From the NCBI RefSeq assembly GCF_020171365.1, contig NZ_JAIUZO010000002.1, forward strand, positions 1,426,001 to 1,490,000: a DNA stretch of 64,000 nucleotides, written 5' to 3'. This stretch comes from Qipengyuania gaetbuli (GTDB lineage Bacteria > Pseudomonadota > Alphaproteobacteria > Sphingomonadales > Sphingomonadaceae). This document shows, piece by piece, positions 19,445 to 28,368 of this stretch. A program made the translations under genes and the position numbers. The notes under the pieces were generated by a model. That model saw only the letters and a list, made by a program, of their open reading frames with translations. It was not told the origin of the DNA and did no database searches. The stretch's first letter is position 1. Every line of letters begins with the position of its first letter.

Positions 19445-20383
19445 TTAGGCAGGCTCGGCCTCGCCCGCAATCGGGTTTTCGGTTGAAACCGATTTTGTCT
19501 GCTCGCCCTGCCGTTCCAGCCAGCGCTGGCGGATCATGTCGGAGGTTTCGCGGCTGCCGTCATGGGTCCAGCCGGGTTCGCGCAGCAGGTAGCCGAGCTT
19601 GCTGCCCCAGGGCGCGCGCCACATGTCCTGCACGATGCCGATCCATTCGTGGAACACGGCCCACAGCAGGTTGAAGCTGCCGAGTTGCTTGACGATGCCG
19701 TAACGGATTTTCTCGTCGTCCACTTCGGCCTCGAACGTGCCGAACATCCTGTCCCAGACGATGAAGACGCCGGCGTAATTGCGGTCGAGATAGCGCGGGT
19801 TGGTCGCATGGTGGACGCGGTGGTGGCTGGGCGTGTTCATCACAGCCTCGAACCAGCGCGGCATCCGCCCGATCGCTTCGGTGTGGATCCAGAATTGGTA
19901 GATCAGGTTGAAGCCGGCGCAGATGGCGATCATCCCGGGATGGAAGCCGATGAGCACCAGCGGCAGCTTGAATGCGAAGCCCAGCGTCAGGAAGCCGGTC
20001 CACGTCTGTCGCAGTGCGGTGCTGAGGTTGTAGTGCTGGCTCGAATGGTGGTTCACATGGCTCGCCCAGAACCAGCGCACCCGGTGGCCGAACCGGTGCA
20101 CCCAGTAATAGGCGAGGTCGTCGAGCACGAAGCACAGGGCAAAGGCCCACCAAGTCCACGGCACGTCGAACAGGCGGAACTGCCAGGCCCACAGGAACAG
20201 TGCGAGGAAAGCGCCGCCGAAGATCAGTCCCGAAACGGTGCTGCCGAGGCCGAAGGCGAGGCTGGTCAGCGTGTCCTTCGGTTCATAGGCGCGCGGGTTG
20301 CGGCGGCGGGCCCAGATCATCTCGATCAGGACGAGGGCCACGAAACCGGGCACGGCAAGTTCGGTGGGCGAGAAATCGGGCAT
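19445..20383 (-). CDS. Sterol desaturase / fatty acid hydroxylase family protein
   Basis: A 312-residue integral-membrane di-iron oxygenase-like protein. The histidine clusters of the fatty acid hydroxylase superfamily are present in order: WVHRFGH, HVNHHSSQHYN and, after further membrane helices, HHRVHHATN. Hydrophobic segments occur near the N-terminus (about 5-25, 45-75) and in the middle (about 130-165). Members hydroxylate or desaturate sterols, ceramides, carotenoids or fatty acids; in a sphingolipid-making organism a lipid hydroxylase is plausible, but the substrate is unproven. It lies in a leftward operon, 6 bases after the preceding small membrane protein and 24 bases before the GMC oxidoreductase. 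Confidence 0.88.
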   Translation of the reverse strand: MPDFSPTELAVPGFVALVLIEMIWARRRNPRAYEPKDTLTSLAFGLGSTVSGLIFGGAFLALFLWAWQFRLFDVPWTWWAFALCFVLDDLAYYWVHRFGHRVRWFWASHVNHHSSQHYNLSTALRQTWTGFLTLGFAFKLPLVLIGFHPGMIAICAGFNLIYQFWIHTEAIGRMPRWFEAVMNTPSHHRVHHATNPRYLDRNYAGVFIVWDRMFGTFEAEVDDEKIRYGIVKQLGSFNLLWAVFHEWIGIVQDMWRAPWGSKLGYLLREPGWTHDGSRETSDMIRQRWLERQGEQTKSVSTENPIAGEAEPA

Positions 20384-20389
20384 GGCGGA

Positions 20390-20794
20390 TCAGCCTTCTA
20401 TCGCCTCGATCGCCTGCATCCAAGCATCGGCATCATCGACGCGCAGCCGCGCAGTGCCATACCGCTTCTCGGCGGTGTCGATCACCAGCGCATCGCCTTC
20501 GAGCCGGGCCCTGGCGGCGGCTGTAAGGATACGCCCCGCAAAATGCGTGCCGTGCGGGCGCAGCAGGAGGATGCGGCCCTGTGCATCGCGCAGCAGCGCG
20601 CCGCGACCATCGGCATCAAGCGCGAGAGCGACGGCACCGAAGCCGCTGACCGCTTCCTCTGCCGCTTCCAGTGCCTCTTCGCGCGACTCGAGCCTCCGCT
20701 CGGGACCGAGCTTTATCGCCCACGCTATTGCAGCGAGCGCGAGGATGGCGACGAGTGAGCCGAGAAACTGGAAGAGAGCGGGGGGCAAATCCAT
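20390..20794 (-). CDS. Hypothetical membrane-anchored protein
   Basis: About 134 residues from the ATG at 20794. One N-terminal transmembrane helix (FQFLGSLVAILALAAIAWAI), a short charged linker (ERRLESREEALEAAEEAV) and a compact soluble domain with alternating strands (GAVALALDADGRGALLRDA, GRILLLRPHGTHFAGRIL). The type I topology and domain size suggest a small cytosolic PH-like or beta domain anchored in the inner membrane, but I do not recognise the family. It is the first gene of the leftward operon ending in DUF1232 and is divergent from the amidohydrolase gene, 63 bases away. Confidence 0.65.
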   Translation of the reverse strand: MDLPPALFQFLGSLVAILALAAIAWAIKLGPERRLESREEALEAAEEAVSGFGAVALALDADGRGALLRDAQGRILLLRPHGTHFAGRILTAAARARLEGDALVIDTAEKRYGTARLRVDDADAWMQAIEAIEG

Positions 20795-20857
20795 GGGAAG
20801 GACGGATTGGCATGGCAGCAAGTTTGCGGCAAGCAGCAAGCCAAGGAAAGGATGCCC

Positions 20858-22276
20858 ATGAACAGAATCGCTCTCTTTGCAGCCGCCAGCGCCATGCTTG
20901 CCGCGCCGCTCGCCGCCCAGACCGCCGACCCGCTCGCCGAGGTGGATGCGCAAGGCGATCGCACCGCCCGCGTTGCCCAGCAGATCTGGGACTGGTCGGA
21001 ACTCGGCTATCTCGAAGCGCGCTCGAGCGGGCTGCTGCAGGACGAGCTGCAGAGCGAAGGCTTCAAGGTCGAAGCGGGCGTTGCCGACATCCCCACCGCC
21101 TTCATGGCCGAATGGGGCAAGGGCGGTCCGGTCATCGCTATCCTGGCCGAATATGATGCGCTGCCGGGCATCAGCCAGACCTCATCGCCCACGCGCGAGC
21201 AGTCGGAACTCGGCGCCGGCCATGCCTGCGGGCACAATCTGTTCGGGGCGGGTTCGCTGACGGCGGCGATCGCGGTCAAGCGCTGGCTGGAAAAGACCGG
21301 CACGCCCGGTCGCATCCGGCTGTACGGCACGCCTGCCGAGGAAGGTGGCTCGGGCAAGGTCTACATGACCCGCGCCGGACTGTTTGAGGATGTCGACATC
21401 GCGCTGCACTGGCACGCCGACGACGAGAACAGCGCGGCTGCCCGCACCAGCCTTGCCAACCGTTCGGCCAAGTTCCGGTTCCGCGGCGTCTCTGCCCATG
21501 CGGCCGGCGCGCCCGAACGCGGGCGCAGCGCGCTCGATGGGGTCGAGGCGATGAACATGATGGTCAACATGATGCGCGAGCACACCAGCATGGATACGCG
21601 CATCCACTACGTCATCACGGAAGGCGGCGCGGCCCCGAACGTGATCCCCGATTTCGCGGAGGTGTTCTATTACGTCCGCCATTCCGATGCCGACGAAGTG
21701 CGTGCCTTGTGGACCCGCCTCGAAGCCGCCGCCAAGGGCGCGGCGATGGGAACGGGTACCGATGTCGACTGGGAGATCATCCACGGCAACAACCCGCTGC
21801 TGGTGAACGAGACGCTCGCGCGGGTGATGGACGCCAAGCTGCGCAGCCTCGGCGGTATCGAGTATACGGCGGAAGAGAAGGCGTGGGCGGAGAAGATCTC
21901 GGCCAGCTTCGGCGACAATGCCAAGCCGCTCGAGGAAGCGGCCAAAGTCCAGCCTTACGAAAAGACGCTGGGCTATGGCTCGACCGACGTGGGCGATGTG
22001 TCCTGGGCCACGCCCACGGTCGGAGTGCGCACGGCGACCTGGGTCCCGGGCACCAGCGCGCATAGCTGGCAGGCAGTCGCTGCAAGCGGCCATTCGATTG
22101 GGCACAAGGGGGCGGAACTTGCCGCCAAGGCGCTCACGCTGATGGCGGCGGAACTCTACACCAATCCGCAGCTGCGCGAGGCAGCGCGGGCCGAATTCGT
22201 CGAATCGCGCGGCGAGGATTACGAGTACGTCTCGCTCGTGGGCGACCGCGCCCCGCCGCTCGACTATCGCAAGTAA
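20858..22276 (+). CDS. Periplasmic M20-family amidohydrolase (AbgB-like)
   Basis: About 472 residues. The Sec signal peptide MNRIALFAAASAMLAAPLAAQ implies export. The M20 metallopeptidase fold shows ELGYLEARSS, LAEYDALPGISQ, GAGHACGHNLFGAG (metal-binding Cys/His motif of amidohydrolases), ALHWHADD and ITEGGAAPNVIPDFAE, which match p-aminobenzoyl-glutamate hydrolase and indole-acetyl-amino-acid hydrolase-type enzymes. A dimerisation lid domain lies around residues 200-310. The ATG at 20858 is preferred over ATG 20852 because AAGGAAAGG lies at a better distance. Substrate unknown. Converges with the next gene with no gap. Confidence 0.88.
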   Translation: MNRIALFAAASAMLAAPLAAQTADPLAEVDAQGDRTARVAQQIWDWSELGYLEARSSGLLQDELQSEGFKVEAGVADIPTAFMAEWGKGGPVIAILAEYDALPGISQTSSPTREQSELGAGHACGHNLFGAGSLTAAIAVKRWLEKTGTPGRIRLYGTPAEEGGSGKVYMTRAGLFEDVDIALHWHADDENSAAARTSLANRSAKFRFRGVSAHAAGAPERGRSALDGVEAMNMMVNMMREHTSMDTRIHYVITEGGAAPNVIPDFAEVFYYVRHSDADEVRALWTRLEAAAKGAAMGTGTDVDWEIIHGNNPLLVNETLARVMDAKLRSLGGIEYTAEEKAWAEKISASFGDNAKPLEEAAKVQPYEKTLGYGSTDVGDVSWATPTVGVRTATWVPGTSAHSWQAVAASGHSIGHKGAELAAKALTLMAAELYTNPQLREAARAEFVESRGEDYEYVSLVGDRAPPLDYRK

Positions 22277-22717
22277 TCAGCTCCGCGCGCGGGCGGCCAA
22301 TGCCTCGATCGTCGGGGCGAGCGGCGTGACATCGTAGCCGGCCACCATGGCGAGGCCCGCGATTTCGGCGGGATCGCGGCCCGCAGCCGCCTGGGCAAGC
22401 GACCACAGGAATGTGGAACGCGTGCCCGACCTGCAGAAGCCGAGGATCGGCCCGTCATTTTCGTCGAGAGCGGCTTGCAGCGCCTCGACTTCGGCCGGGC
22501 CGAAGCCGCCGGGCCGGATCGGTATGGCGAGATAGCCGATGCCTGCCTCGGCAGCGGCAGCCTCGATTGCGGCACCGTCGGGCTGGCCGGGTTCTTCGCC
22601 TTCCGGACGATTGTTGACGATCAGCGTGATGCCGAGCGCTTTGGCGGTGGCGACGTCATCCGGTTGGATCTGCGGACTGGCGTAGAAGCTATCGGTGACC
22701 TTGCGGAAATCGATCAT
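22277..22717 (-). CDS. TIGR01244-type sulfurtransferase/phosphatase (Blh domain)
   Basis: A 146-residue protein of the DUF442/Blh family, a dual-specificity-phosphatase-like fold. The family start MIDFRKVTDSFYASPQI, the loop VNNRPEGEEPGQP and the active-site loop GFCRSGTRSTFLW (Cys nucleophile, Arg) are clear. In relatives the domain is fused to sulfide-oxidising persulfide dioxygenases or linked to lactone hydrolases; here it stands alone. Its ATG overlaps the stop of the upstream TerC gene (ATGA at 22714-22717), so both are in one leftward operon. The biochemical role is unproven. Confidence 0.82.
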   Translation of the reverse strand: MIDFRKVTDSFYASPQIQPDDVATAKALGITLIVNNRPEGEEPGQPDGAAIEAAAAEAGIGYLAIPIRPGGFGPAEVEALQAALDENDGPILGFCRSGTRSTFLWSLAQAAAGRDPAEIAGLAMVAGYDVTPLAPTIEALAARARS

Positions 22718-23532
22718 GCCGCGCCCCCTTCGCTAGCGGCCGCAGCAAGCCGCGTGCGGCGACGGCGCTGGACGATGTTGAGGATTTCGACACCGACCGA
22801 GAAGCCCATCGCGGCGTAGATGTAGCCCTTGGGCACGTGGAAGCCGAAGCCGTCGGCGATCAGCACGAGGCCGATCATCACGAGGAAGGCCAGCGCCAGC
22901 ATCACCAGCGTCGGGTTCTTCTCGATGAAGCGCGCCAGCGGGTCGGCGGCGACCATCATGATGCCGACGGTGATGACTACGGCCGTGACCATGATCGGGA
23001 TGTCGTCGGTCATGCCGACTGCGGTGAGGATCGAATCGACCGAGAAGACGAGGTCGATGGCCACGATCTGCGCGATCACCGCGCCGAATGTCGCCTTCAC
23101 GGCAGCACCGGCCCCCGGCGTCTTGTCGAGCAGGTCGCCGGAATCGTCTTCCGGCTCCATCGAGTGGTGGATTTCCTTGGTGGCCTTCCACAGCAGGAAG
23201 AAGCCGCCTGCCAGCAGGATCAGGTCGCGGCCCGAAAACGCCGTTTCGAAACTCGGCTCGCCGTATTCGTTTGCCGCGCCCACGATGCCGAGGTCGAACA
23301 GCGGGGTCTGGAGCGTCACCAGCCAGCCGATCAGCATGAGGAGGCCGATGCGCATGATCAGCGCCAGCGCCAGGCCGATCCTGCGGGCCCGCTGCTGCTG
23401 GTGTTCGGGCAGCTTGTTCGACAGGATCGCGATGAAGATGAGGTTGTCGACCCCGAGGACGACTTCGAGCGCGATCAGCGTGAGCAGGGCGAGCCAGGCA
23501 GCCGGATCGCTCAACAGGGCTATGATATCCAT
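22714..23532 (-). CDS. TerC-family integral membrane protein
   Basis: A 272-residue TerC-like protein with about seven membrane helices. Members include tellurite-resistance TerC and manganese exporters such as Alx/MeeF. Two acidic intramembrane motifs characteristic of the family are seen: EVVLGVDNLIFIAILSNKLP near residue 25-45 and the repeat VAIDLVFSVDSILTAVGMTD near the middle; these Asp residues are the presumed metal ligands. The frame is open 20 codons upstream, but the ATG at 23532 (MDIIALLSDPAAWLALL) matches the family. A manganese-export role is possible but not shown. Confidence 0.88.
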   Translation of the reverse strand: MDIIALLSDPAAWLALLTLIALEVVLGVDNLIFIAILSNKLPEHQQQRARRIGLALALIMRIGLLMLIGWLVTLQTPLFDLGIVGAANEYGEPSFETAFSGRDLILLAGGFFLLWKATKEIHHSMEPEDDSGDLLDKTPGAGAAVKATFGAVIAQIVAIDLVFSVDSILTAVGMTDDIPIMVTAVVITVGIMMVAADPLARFIEKNPTLVMLALAFLVMIGLVLIADGFGFHVPKGYIYAAMGFSVGVEILNIVQRRRRTRLAAAASEGGAA

Positions 23533-23790
23533 GCGGGCGCGATGGCGAAGGAACGGGCCTGATGCAAGCGAAACGCTGCTGCAGTGCGCCATGCGGAAAT
23601 GTCACAATCGTGCGCGACAAGGGCCTCAAATGCTAAAACATTCGCGTGTCGCGTTCTTTCGCGCTATGCGTAGGGTCATGAGGGGTAGGTCTCGCGCGTT
23701 TTCGCACGTGCCCGCCCGCGCTCGGCACGTCTTTCAGCCCTCGTGCCGGCGCACTGACTACCGGGCTGAGCACAAGGTATTTCGAGGGTT

Positions 23791-24555
23791 ATGGGTTACG
23801 ACAGAGGGCGGCGCCGCGGACGGGACAAGCGGGACGGTTTCGGTGAAGACAATTACGATCCGTTCGGTGGCCCCCCGGGTGGCTTCGAACAGCAGGGCGG
23901 CGGCTTCGGCGGCGGCGACCGATTCGGTGGCGACCGCGATCGCGGCGGCTACGGCGGCGGTGACCGCGGTGGTTTCGGCGGCGGTGACCGTGGCGGCTTC
24001 GGCGGCGGCAACCGTGGCGGTGGCGGCTTCGGCGGCGGCCCGCGTGGCGGCGGCGGAAATCGCATGCCCGCCCAGGTCGTCGGCACCGGCAAGGGTACGG
24101 TGAAGTTCTTCAACGCACAGAAGGGCTTCGGCTTCATTCAGCAGGAAACCGGCGGCGAAGACATCTTCGTCCACATCAGTGCTGTCGAACGCGCAGGCCT
24201 CGAAGGCCTTGCCGAAGGCCAGGAATTGGAATTCAACTTGGTGGATCGCGGCGGCAAGGTGTCGGCGCAGGATCTCCAGGTCGTCGGTGACGTCATCGAA
24301 GTCGAACAGCGCAGCGCCGCACCGCGCCGCGAACTGACCGGCGAAAAGGCGACGGGTACCGTCAAGTTCTTCAATTCGATGAAGGGCTTCGGCTTCCTGA
24401 CCCGCGACGATGGCCAGCCGGACGCATTCGTGCACATCAGCGCGGTCGAGCGTTCGGGCCTGTCCGCCATCAACGAGGGCGAACGCTACGAGTTCGATCT
24501 CGAGGTCGACCGACGCGGCAAGTACTCGGCGGTCAATCTCGTCCCGGCGGAATAA
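23791..24555 (+). CDS. RGG-rich protein with two cold-shock domains
   Basis: 254 residues in three parts. Residues 1-90 are basic and then extremely glycine/arginine rich, with repeated [15 protein letters not shown] and NRGG units like RGG boxes of RNA-binding proteins. The first cold-shock domain covers about 98-165, with the RNP1-like KGFGFIQQ and RNP2-like [10 protein letters not shown]. The second covers about 188-254, with KGFGFLTR and [10 protein letters not shown]. Double-CSD proteins are known in alphaproteobacteria (CspC/D-like), but the long N-terminal RGG tract is unusual. Probably an RNA chaperone in the cytoplasm. The 258-base region upstream carries its leader; no promoter could be assigned confidently. 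Confidence 0.88.
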   Translation: MGYDRGRRRGRDKRDGFGEDNYDPFGGPPGGFEQQGGGFGGGDRFGGDRDRGGYGGGDRGGFGGGDRGGFGGGNRGGGGFGGGPRGGGGNRMPAQVVGTGKGTVKFFNAQKGFGFIQQETGGEDIFVHISAVERAGLEGLAEGQELEFNLVDRGGKVSAQDLQVVGDVIEVEQRSAAPRRELTGEKATGTVKFFNSMKGFGFLTRDDGQPDAFVHISAVERSGLSAINEGERYEFDLEVDRRGKYSAVNLVPAE

Positions 24556-24625
24556 TTCCGCCGGAATCCTCCCGCCCGGTTTGACCCGCGGCGAGCGAGG
24601 CAATAGATCGTCGATCAACACGCAG

Positions 24626-24657
24626 ATGGCGGTTCCCTGATGGGGCCGCCATTTGTC
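24626..24657 (+). terminator. Possible terminator after the cold-shock gene
   Basis: ATGGCGG and CCGCCAT enclose a 13-base loop and are followed by TTGTCGTTT. A perfect inverted repeat also spans the stop codon itself (24544-24564, CCGGCGGAA/TTCCGCCGG). Either could end or stabilise the transcript; neither has a strong T-run. Confidence 0.5.
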
Positions 24658-24686
24658 GTTTCAATTTCGTGAGTGCCGGAGGCCCC

Positions 24687-25877
24687 ATGTCGATTACCCC
24701 GTTGATGCCCGTCTATCCCCGTTGCGGCGTGCGCCCCGTCGAAGGCGACCATTGCCACCTGATCGACGAGGACGGCACCCGCTACCTCGACTTCGCCAGC
24801 GGCATCGCGGTCAATTTGCTCGGCCACAGCCATGCCGGCCTGATCGGCGCCATCCAGCGCCAGGCCGAAAAGCTGATGCACGTCTCCAACCTCTACGGCA
24901 GCCCGCAGGGCGAGGCGCTGGCACAGCGCCTGGTCGATGCGACCTTCGCGGATACGGTGTTCTTCACCAATTCGGGCGCGGAAGCGGTCGAGGCCGCGAT
25001 CAAGACCGCGCGCGCCTATCACCAGCACGAGGACGGCAATTCCGACCGCTTCGAACTGATCACCTTCTCCAACGCCTTCCACGGCCGCACGATGGCAACC
25101 ATCAGCGCGTCCAACCAGGAGAAGATGCACAAGGGGTTCTACCCCATGCTGGCCGGCTTCAAATATGCCGAGTTCGACAATCTCGACAGCGCCAAGGCGC
25201 TGATGAGCGACAAGACGGCCGGTTTCCTCGTCGAGCCGATCCAGGGCGAAGGCGGCATCCGTCCCGCTTCGGACGAGTTCATGCATGGCCTGCGCGCCCT
25301 GTGCGACGAACACGACCTGATGCTGGTCCTCGACGAGGTGCAGTGCGGCGTTGCCCGTACCGGCAAGCTCTACGGCTACGAACATTACGGCATCGAGCCC
25401 GACATCATGGCGACCGCCAAGGGCATCGGTGGCGGCTTCCCGCTGGGCGCCTGCCTCGCGACCGAAAAGGCCGCGCGCGGCATGGGCTTCGGCACGCATG
25501 GTTCCACCTATGGCGGCAACCCGCTTGCGATGGCTGCCGGCATGGCGGTCATGGATGCCGTCGCGAATGACGAATTCCTCGCCGAAGTCACCGAAAAGGG
25601 CGAGCGCCTGCGCGCCCGTCTCGAACAGTTCATCGGCAATTATCCTGACCTGTTCGAGCTCGTTCGCGGCAAGGGCCTGATGCTCGGCCTGAAGATGAAG
25701 GTCGAAAGCCGTCCCTTCTTCGTCCACCTGCGCGACAACCACCAGCTGCTGACGGTGGCCGCCGGCGACAACACGCTGCGCGTCCTGCCCCCGCTGGTGG
25801 CAGGCGATGCGGAATTCGACGAATTCATCGAGAAGCTTTCCGCAGGCGCGGCGAGCTTCGAGCCGGAAGACGCCTGA
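24687..25877 (+). CDS. argD: Acetylornithine aminotransferase
   Basis: A 396-residue PLP-dependent class III aminotransferase of arginine synthesis, converting N-acetylglutamate semialdehyde to N-acetylornithine; it can also serve lysine synthesis (DapC). Visible are [72 protein letters not shown] and the PLP Lys in [15 protein letters not shown]. An in-frame GTG (24669) precedes it, but the ATG at 24687 fits the family start [13 protein letters not shown]. The stop overlaps the argF start by one base (TGATG), the usual argD-argF arrangement of alphaproteobacteria. Confidence 0.95.
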   Translation: MSITPLMPVYPRCGVRPVEGDHCHLIDEDGTRYLDFASGIAVNLLGHSHAGLIGAIQRQAEKLMHVSNLYGSPQGEALAQRLVDATFADTVFFTNSGAEAVEAAIKTARAYHQHEDGNSDRFELITFSNAFHGRTMATISASNQEKMHKGFYPMLAGFKYAEFDNLDSAKALMSDKTAGFLVEPIQGEGGIRPASDEFMHGLRALCDEHDLMLVLDEVQCGVARTGKLYGYEHYGIEPDIMATAKGIGGGFPLGACLATEKAARGMGFGTHGSTYGGNPLAMAAGMAVMDAVANDEFLAEVTEKGERLRARLEQFIGNYPDLFELVRGKGLMLGLKMKVESRPFFVHLRDNHQLLTVAAGDNTLRVLPPLVAGDAEFDEFIEKLSAGAASFEPEDA

Positions 25878-26848
25878 TGGCAGGCGGCAGCGCACTCGAC
25901 CTGGGGCCGGCAGTGAGGAATTTCCTCGACCTGTCGGACGCAGGCGGGAATGCGATTGCCGCCATGCTTGCCGATGCGCAGGACCGCAAGGCGGCGCGGG
26001 CGGGCTGGCCCAAGGGCAAGCCCGATTGCGACGCGCCGCTCGCGGGCCATGTGCTCGGCATGATCTTCGAGAAGAATTCGACCCGTACGCGGGTGAGTTT
26101 CGATATCGCGATGCGCCAGCTCGGCGGATCGGCGCTGATCCTCGATTCCGGCACCAGCCAGTTGGGGCGCGGTGAAAGCATCGCCGACACTGCCCGGGTG
26201 CTCAGCCGGATGGTCGATGCGATCATGATCCGTACCGACGATCACGCCAAGGCCGAGGAACTGGCGCACTATGCCCACGTGCCGGTGATCAACGGGCTGA
26301 CCGACCGGTCGCATCCCTGCCAGATCGTCGCCGACCTGCTGACCATGGTGGAACACGGCAAGGCGCTGCCCGGGCTGGAGCTCGCATGGCTGGGCGACGG
26401 CAACAACGTGCTCCATTCGATCCTTGAAGCGGCCGGTATCTTCAAGTTCAACGTCCGGGTCGGCACGCCGCAGGGCTACGAGCCCGAAGCCGAGTTCGTG
26501 GAGATGGCGCGCGCCGGAGGTGCAAATGTCCTGCTGACCAAGGATGCGCAGGAAGCGGCGCGGGGCGCCGATATCGTCGTCACCGACACTTGGGTATCCA
26601 TGGGCCAACAGCACGCGCACAACAAGCTGGCGGCGATGGCTCCGTTCCAGGTCGACAAGCGCCTGATGCAACTTGCCGCACAGGACGCGAAATTCCTCCA
26701 TTGCCTGCCTGCGCATATCGGCGAGGAAGTCACCGAGGACGTGTTCGAGAGCCCGCAATCGGTCGTCTTCGACGAGGCCGAGAACCGGATCCACGCGCAG
26801 AAATCCGTCCTGCTGTGGTGCTTCGGCCTGCTCGCCGCGGGCAACTGA
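25877..26848 (+). CDS. argF: Ornithine carbamoyltransferase
   Basis: A 323-residue anabolic transcarbamylase making citrulline from ornithine and carbamoyl phosphate. Carbamoyl-phosphate loop: [12 protein letters not shown] (STRT signature). Other conserved parts are [11 protein letters not shown] (HPxQ), [23 protein letters not shown] and [13 protein letters not shown] (HCLP, ornithine/catalysis). It overlaps argD by one base, so the pair is co-transcribed. hslO follows 38 bases downstream or less, depending on its start, and is probably in the same operon, a conserved linkage in this group. Confidence 0.96.
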   Translation: MAGGSALDLGPAVRNFLDLSDAGGNAIAAMLADAQDRKAARAGWPKGKPDCDAPLAGHVLGMIFEKNSTRTRVSFDIAMRQLGGSALILDSGTSQLGRGESIADTARVLSRMVDAIMIRTDDHAKAEELAHYAHVPVINGLTDRSHPCQIVADLLTMVEHGKALPGLELAWLGDGNNVLHSILEAAGIFKFNVRVGTPQGYEPEAEFVEMARAGGANVLLTKDAQEAARGADIVVTDTWVSMGQQHAHNKLAAMAPFQVDKRLMQLAAQDAKFLHCLPAHIGEEVTEDVFESPQSVVFDEAENRIHAQKSVLLWCFGLLAAGN

Positions 26849-26865
26849 CCCCTGTTAATCGGGGC

Positions 26866-27792
26866 ATGCCGCCCCATATGGCGCCCATGACGCAGATTCC
26901 CGCTTCACCCGAAGAGACCTTCGCCGGTCGCACGCTCGCTTTCGCCATCCCCTCGCGCAATGCGCGCGGCAGGGTCGTGCGCCTTGATCGTACGCTCGAC
27001 GAAATCCTCGGAGCGCACGACTATCCTGCCCCTGTCACGCACCTGCTGGCAGAAGCGCTGGTGCTGGCGACGCTGATCGGCGGACTGCTCAAGGACGATG
27101 CATCGCAAGTGACGATGCAGGCGCAGACCGAGGCCGGCGCGGTCCGGCTGCTGGTCTGCGACTACAAGGCGGGCGCGCTTCGCGGATACGTCGATTTCGA
27201 CGAGGCGAAGCTGGCAGAACTGGGGGCCAATCCATCGCTCTTCGCCCTGTTCGGGAAGGGCTATCTGGCGATCACTTTCGACATGGCCGACGGGCGCGGG
27301 CGGTATCAGGGGATCGTGCCGCTCGAAGGCGATTCGCTGGCCGATGCCTGCCAGAGCTATTTCTTCCAGTCCGAGCAGGTGCCGACGCTGATCCGCACGG
27401 CCGTCAGGTCGGGCAAGAACGGCAGTCTTGCTGCAGGCATGCTCCTGCAGCACCTGCCCGATGGCGAGGAAGGGCGCGAGCGGCTGCACGCTCGGCTCGA
27501 CCATCCGGAGTGGGAACATGTGGCTGTCATGGGCGGCTCGCTCCGCCATGACGAACTGCTCGACGAGGCACTTTCGCTCGAAGCGATCGTCTGGCGCCTG
27601 TTCCATGAAGAAGACGAAGTACGCATAATCGCGGGACACGAAGTAACCCGCGGTTGTCGCTGCTCGAAAGAGCATTACGAAATGGTACTTGCGAAGTTTC
27701 CCGAAGCGGATCGCGCCGAAATGCGCGACGATGACGGGATCATCATGGTCGATTGCGCATTCTGTTCGCGCAAGTTCCCGATCGAAGCGTAA
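26866..27792 (+). CDS. hslO: Redox-regulated chaperone Hsp33
   Basis: A 308-residue cytosolic chaperone activated by oxidation when its zinc-bound cysteines form disulfides. The N-terminal holdase domain (RGRVVRLDRTLDEILGAHDYP, GAVRLLVCDYKAGALRGYV) leads to the C-terminal redox switch, where CRC (about residue 265) and CAFC (about 297) supply the CxC...CxxC zinc ligands. In-frame ATGs at 26866, 26878 and 26887 are all possible; none has a strong ribosome binding site, so the first is given with reserve. It follows argF as in many alphaproteobacteria. Confidence 0.92.
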   Translation: MPPHMAPMTQIPASPEETFAGRTLAFAIPSRNARGRVVRLDRTLDEILGAHDYPAPVTHLLAEALVLATLIGGLLKDDASQVTMQAQTEAGAVRLLVCDYKAGALRGYVDFDEAKLAELGANPSLFALFGKGYLAITFDMADGRGRYQGIVPLEGDSLADACQSYFFQSEQVPTLIRTAVRSGKNGSLAAGMLLQHLPDGEEGRERLHARLDHPEWEHVAVMGGSLRHDELLDEALSLEAIVWRLFHEEDEVRIIAGHEVTRGCRCSKEHYEMVLAKFPEADRAEMRDDDGIIMVDCAFCSRKFPIEA

Positions 27793-27911
27793 ATCCTGCC
27801 TGTCGAGGCGGAACCGACAACCGAATGTCGCTGTTCTACAACCGTTCAGCGCGAATTGTTCATAGACTGATGCTAGCGAATCGGCTCGCGAGCACGATGA
27901 CGAGGTGGATC

Positions 27912-28328
27912 ATGGGACCTTTCAAGGCCCGCAAACGCATGGCTGTTCTGGGCGCGATTGTCGCCCTGCCGGCGCTTGGCCTGGCTGCGCCTTCGCTGGC
28001 GCAGGCCTCGCTCGCCATGCTCGCCTCGCTCGATAGCGGTGCATGGGAGGTCCGTTTTCGTGACGGCAGCCCCAGCCGCAAGCTGTGCGTGCGCAGCGGG
28101 CGCGAGTTCATCCAGCTCCGCCATACGGAGAGCGGGTGCAACCGCTTCGTCGTCGAAGATGGCAAGGACGAGGTGACGGTCCAGTATACCTGTCCGGGCA
28201 ATGGCTACGGCCGCACGAATATCCGTAAGGAAGGGTCCGGCCTGGTCCAGATCGACAGCCAGGGGATTGCCGACGGTCGTCCGTTCCAGTTCTCTGCCGA
28301 AGCCCGCCGGACCGGCGCCTGCAAGTGA
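27912..28328 (+). CDS. Secreted DUF3617-like protein
   Basis: 138 residues from the ATG at 27912, which has GAGG at 27902-27905. A signal peptide (MAVLGAIVALPALGLAAPSLAQA) is followed by a small beta-rich domain with the cysteine pattern of DUF3617: CVRSGREFIQL, SGCNRFVVEDG, VQYTCPGNGYGRTNI and a terminal TGAC. The GAWEVR start of the mature part fits the family's GxWE motif. It is probably periplasmic; the function of the family is unknown. The frame is open 160 bases further upstream, overlapping hslO, but nothing there looks coding. Confidence 0.75.
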   Translation: MGPFKARKRMAVLGAIVALPALGLAAPSLAQASLAMLASLDSGAWEVRFRDGSPSRKLCVRSGREFIQLRHTESGCNRFVVEDGKDEVTVQYTCPGNGYGRTNIRKEGSGLVQIDSQGIADGRPFQFSAEARRTGACK

Positions 28329-28368
28329 GCATTGCCGAGGCGGCGGCTCTCCGTTAGCTGCCCCTCTC

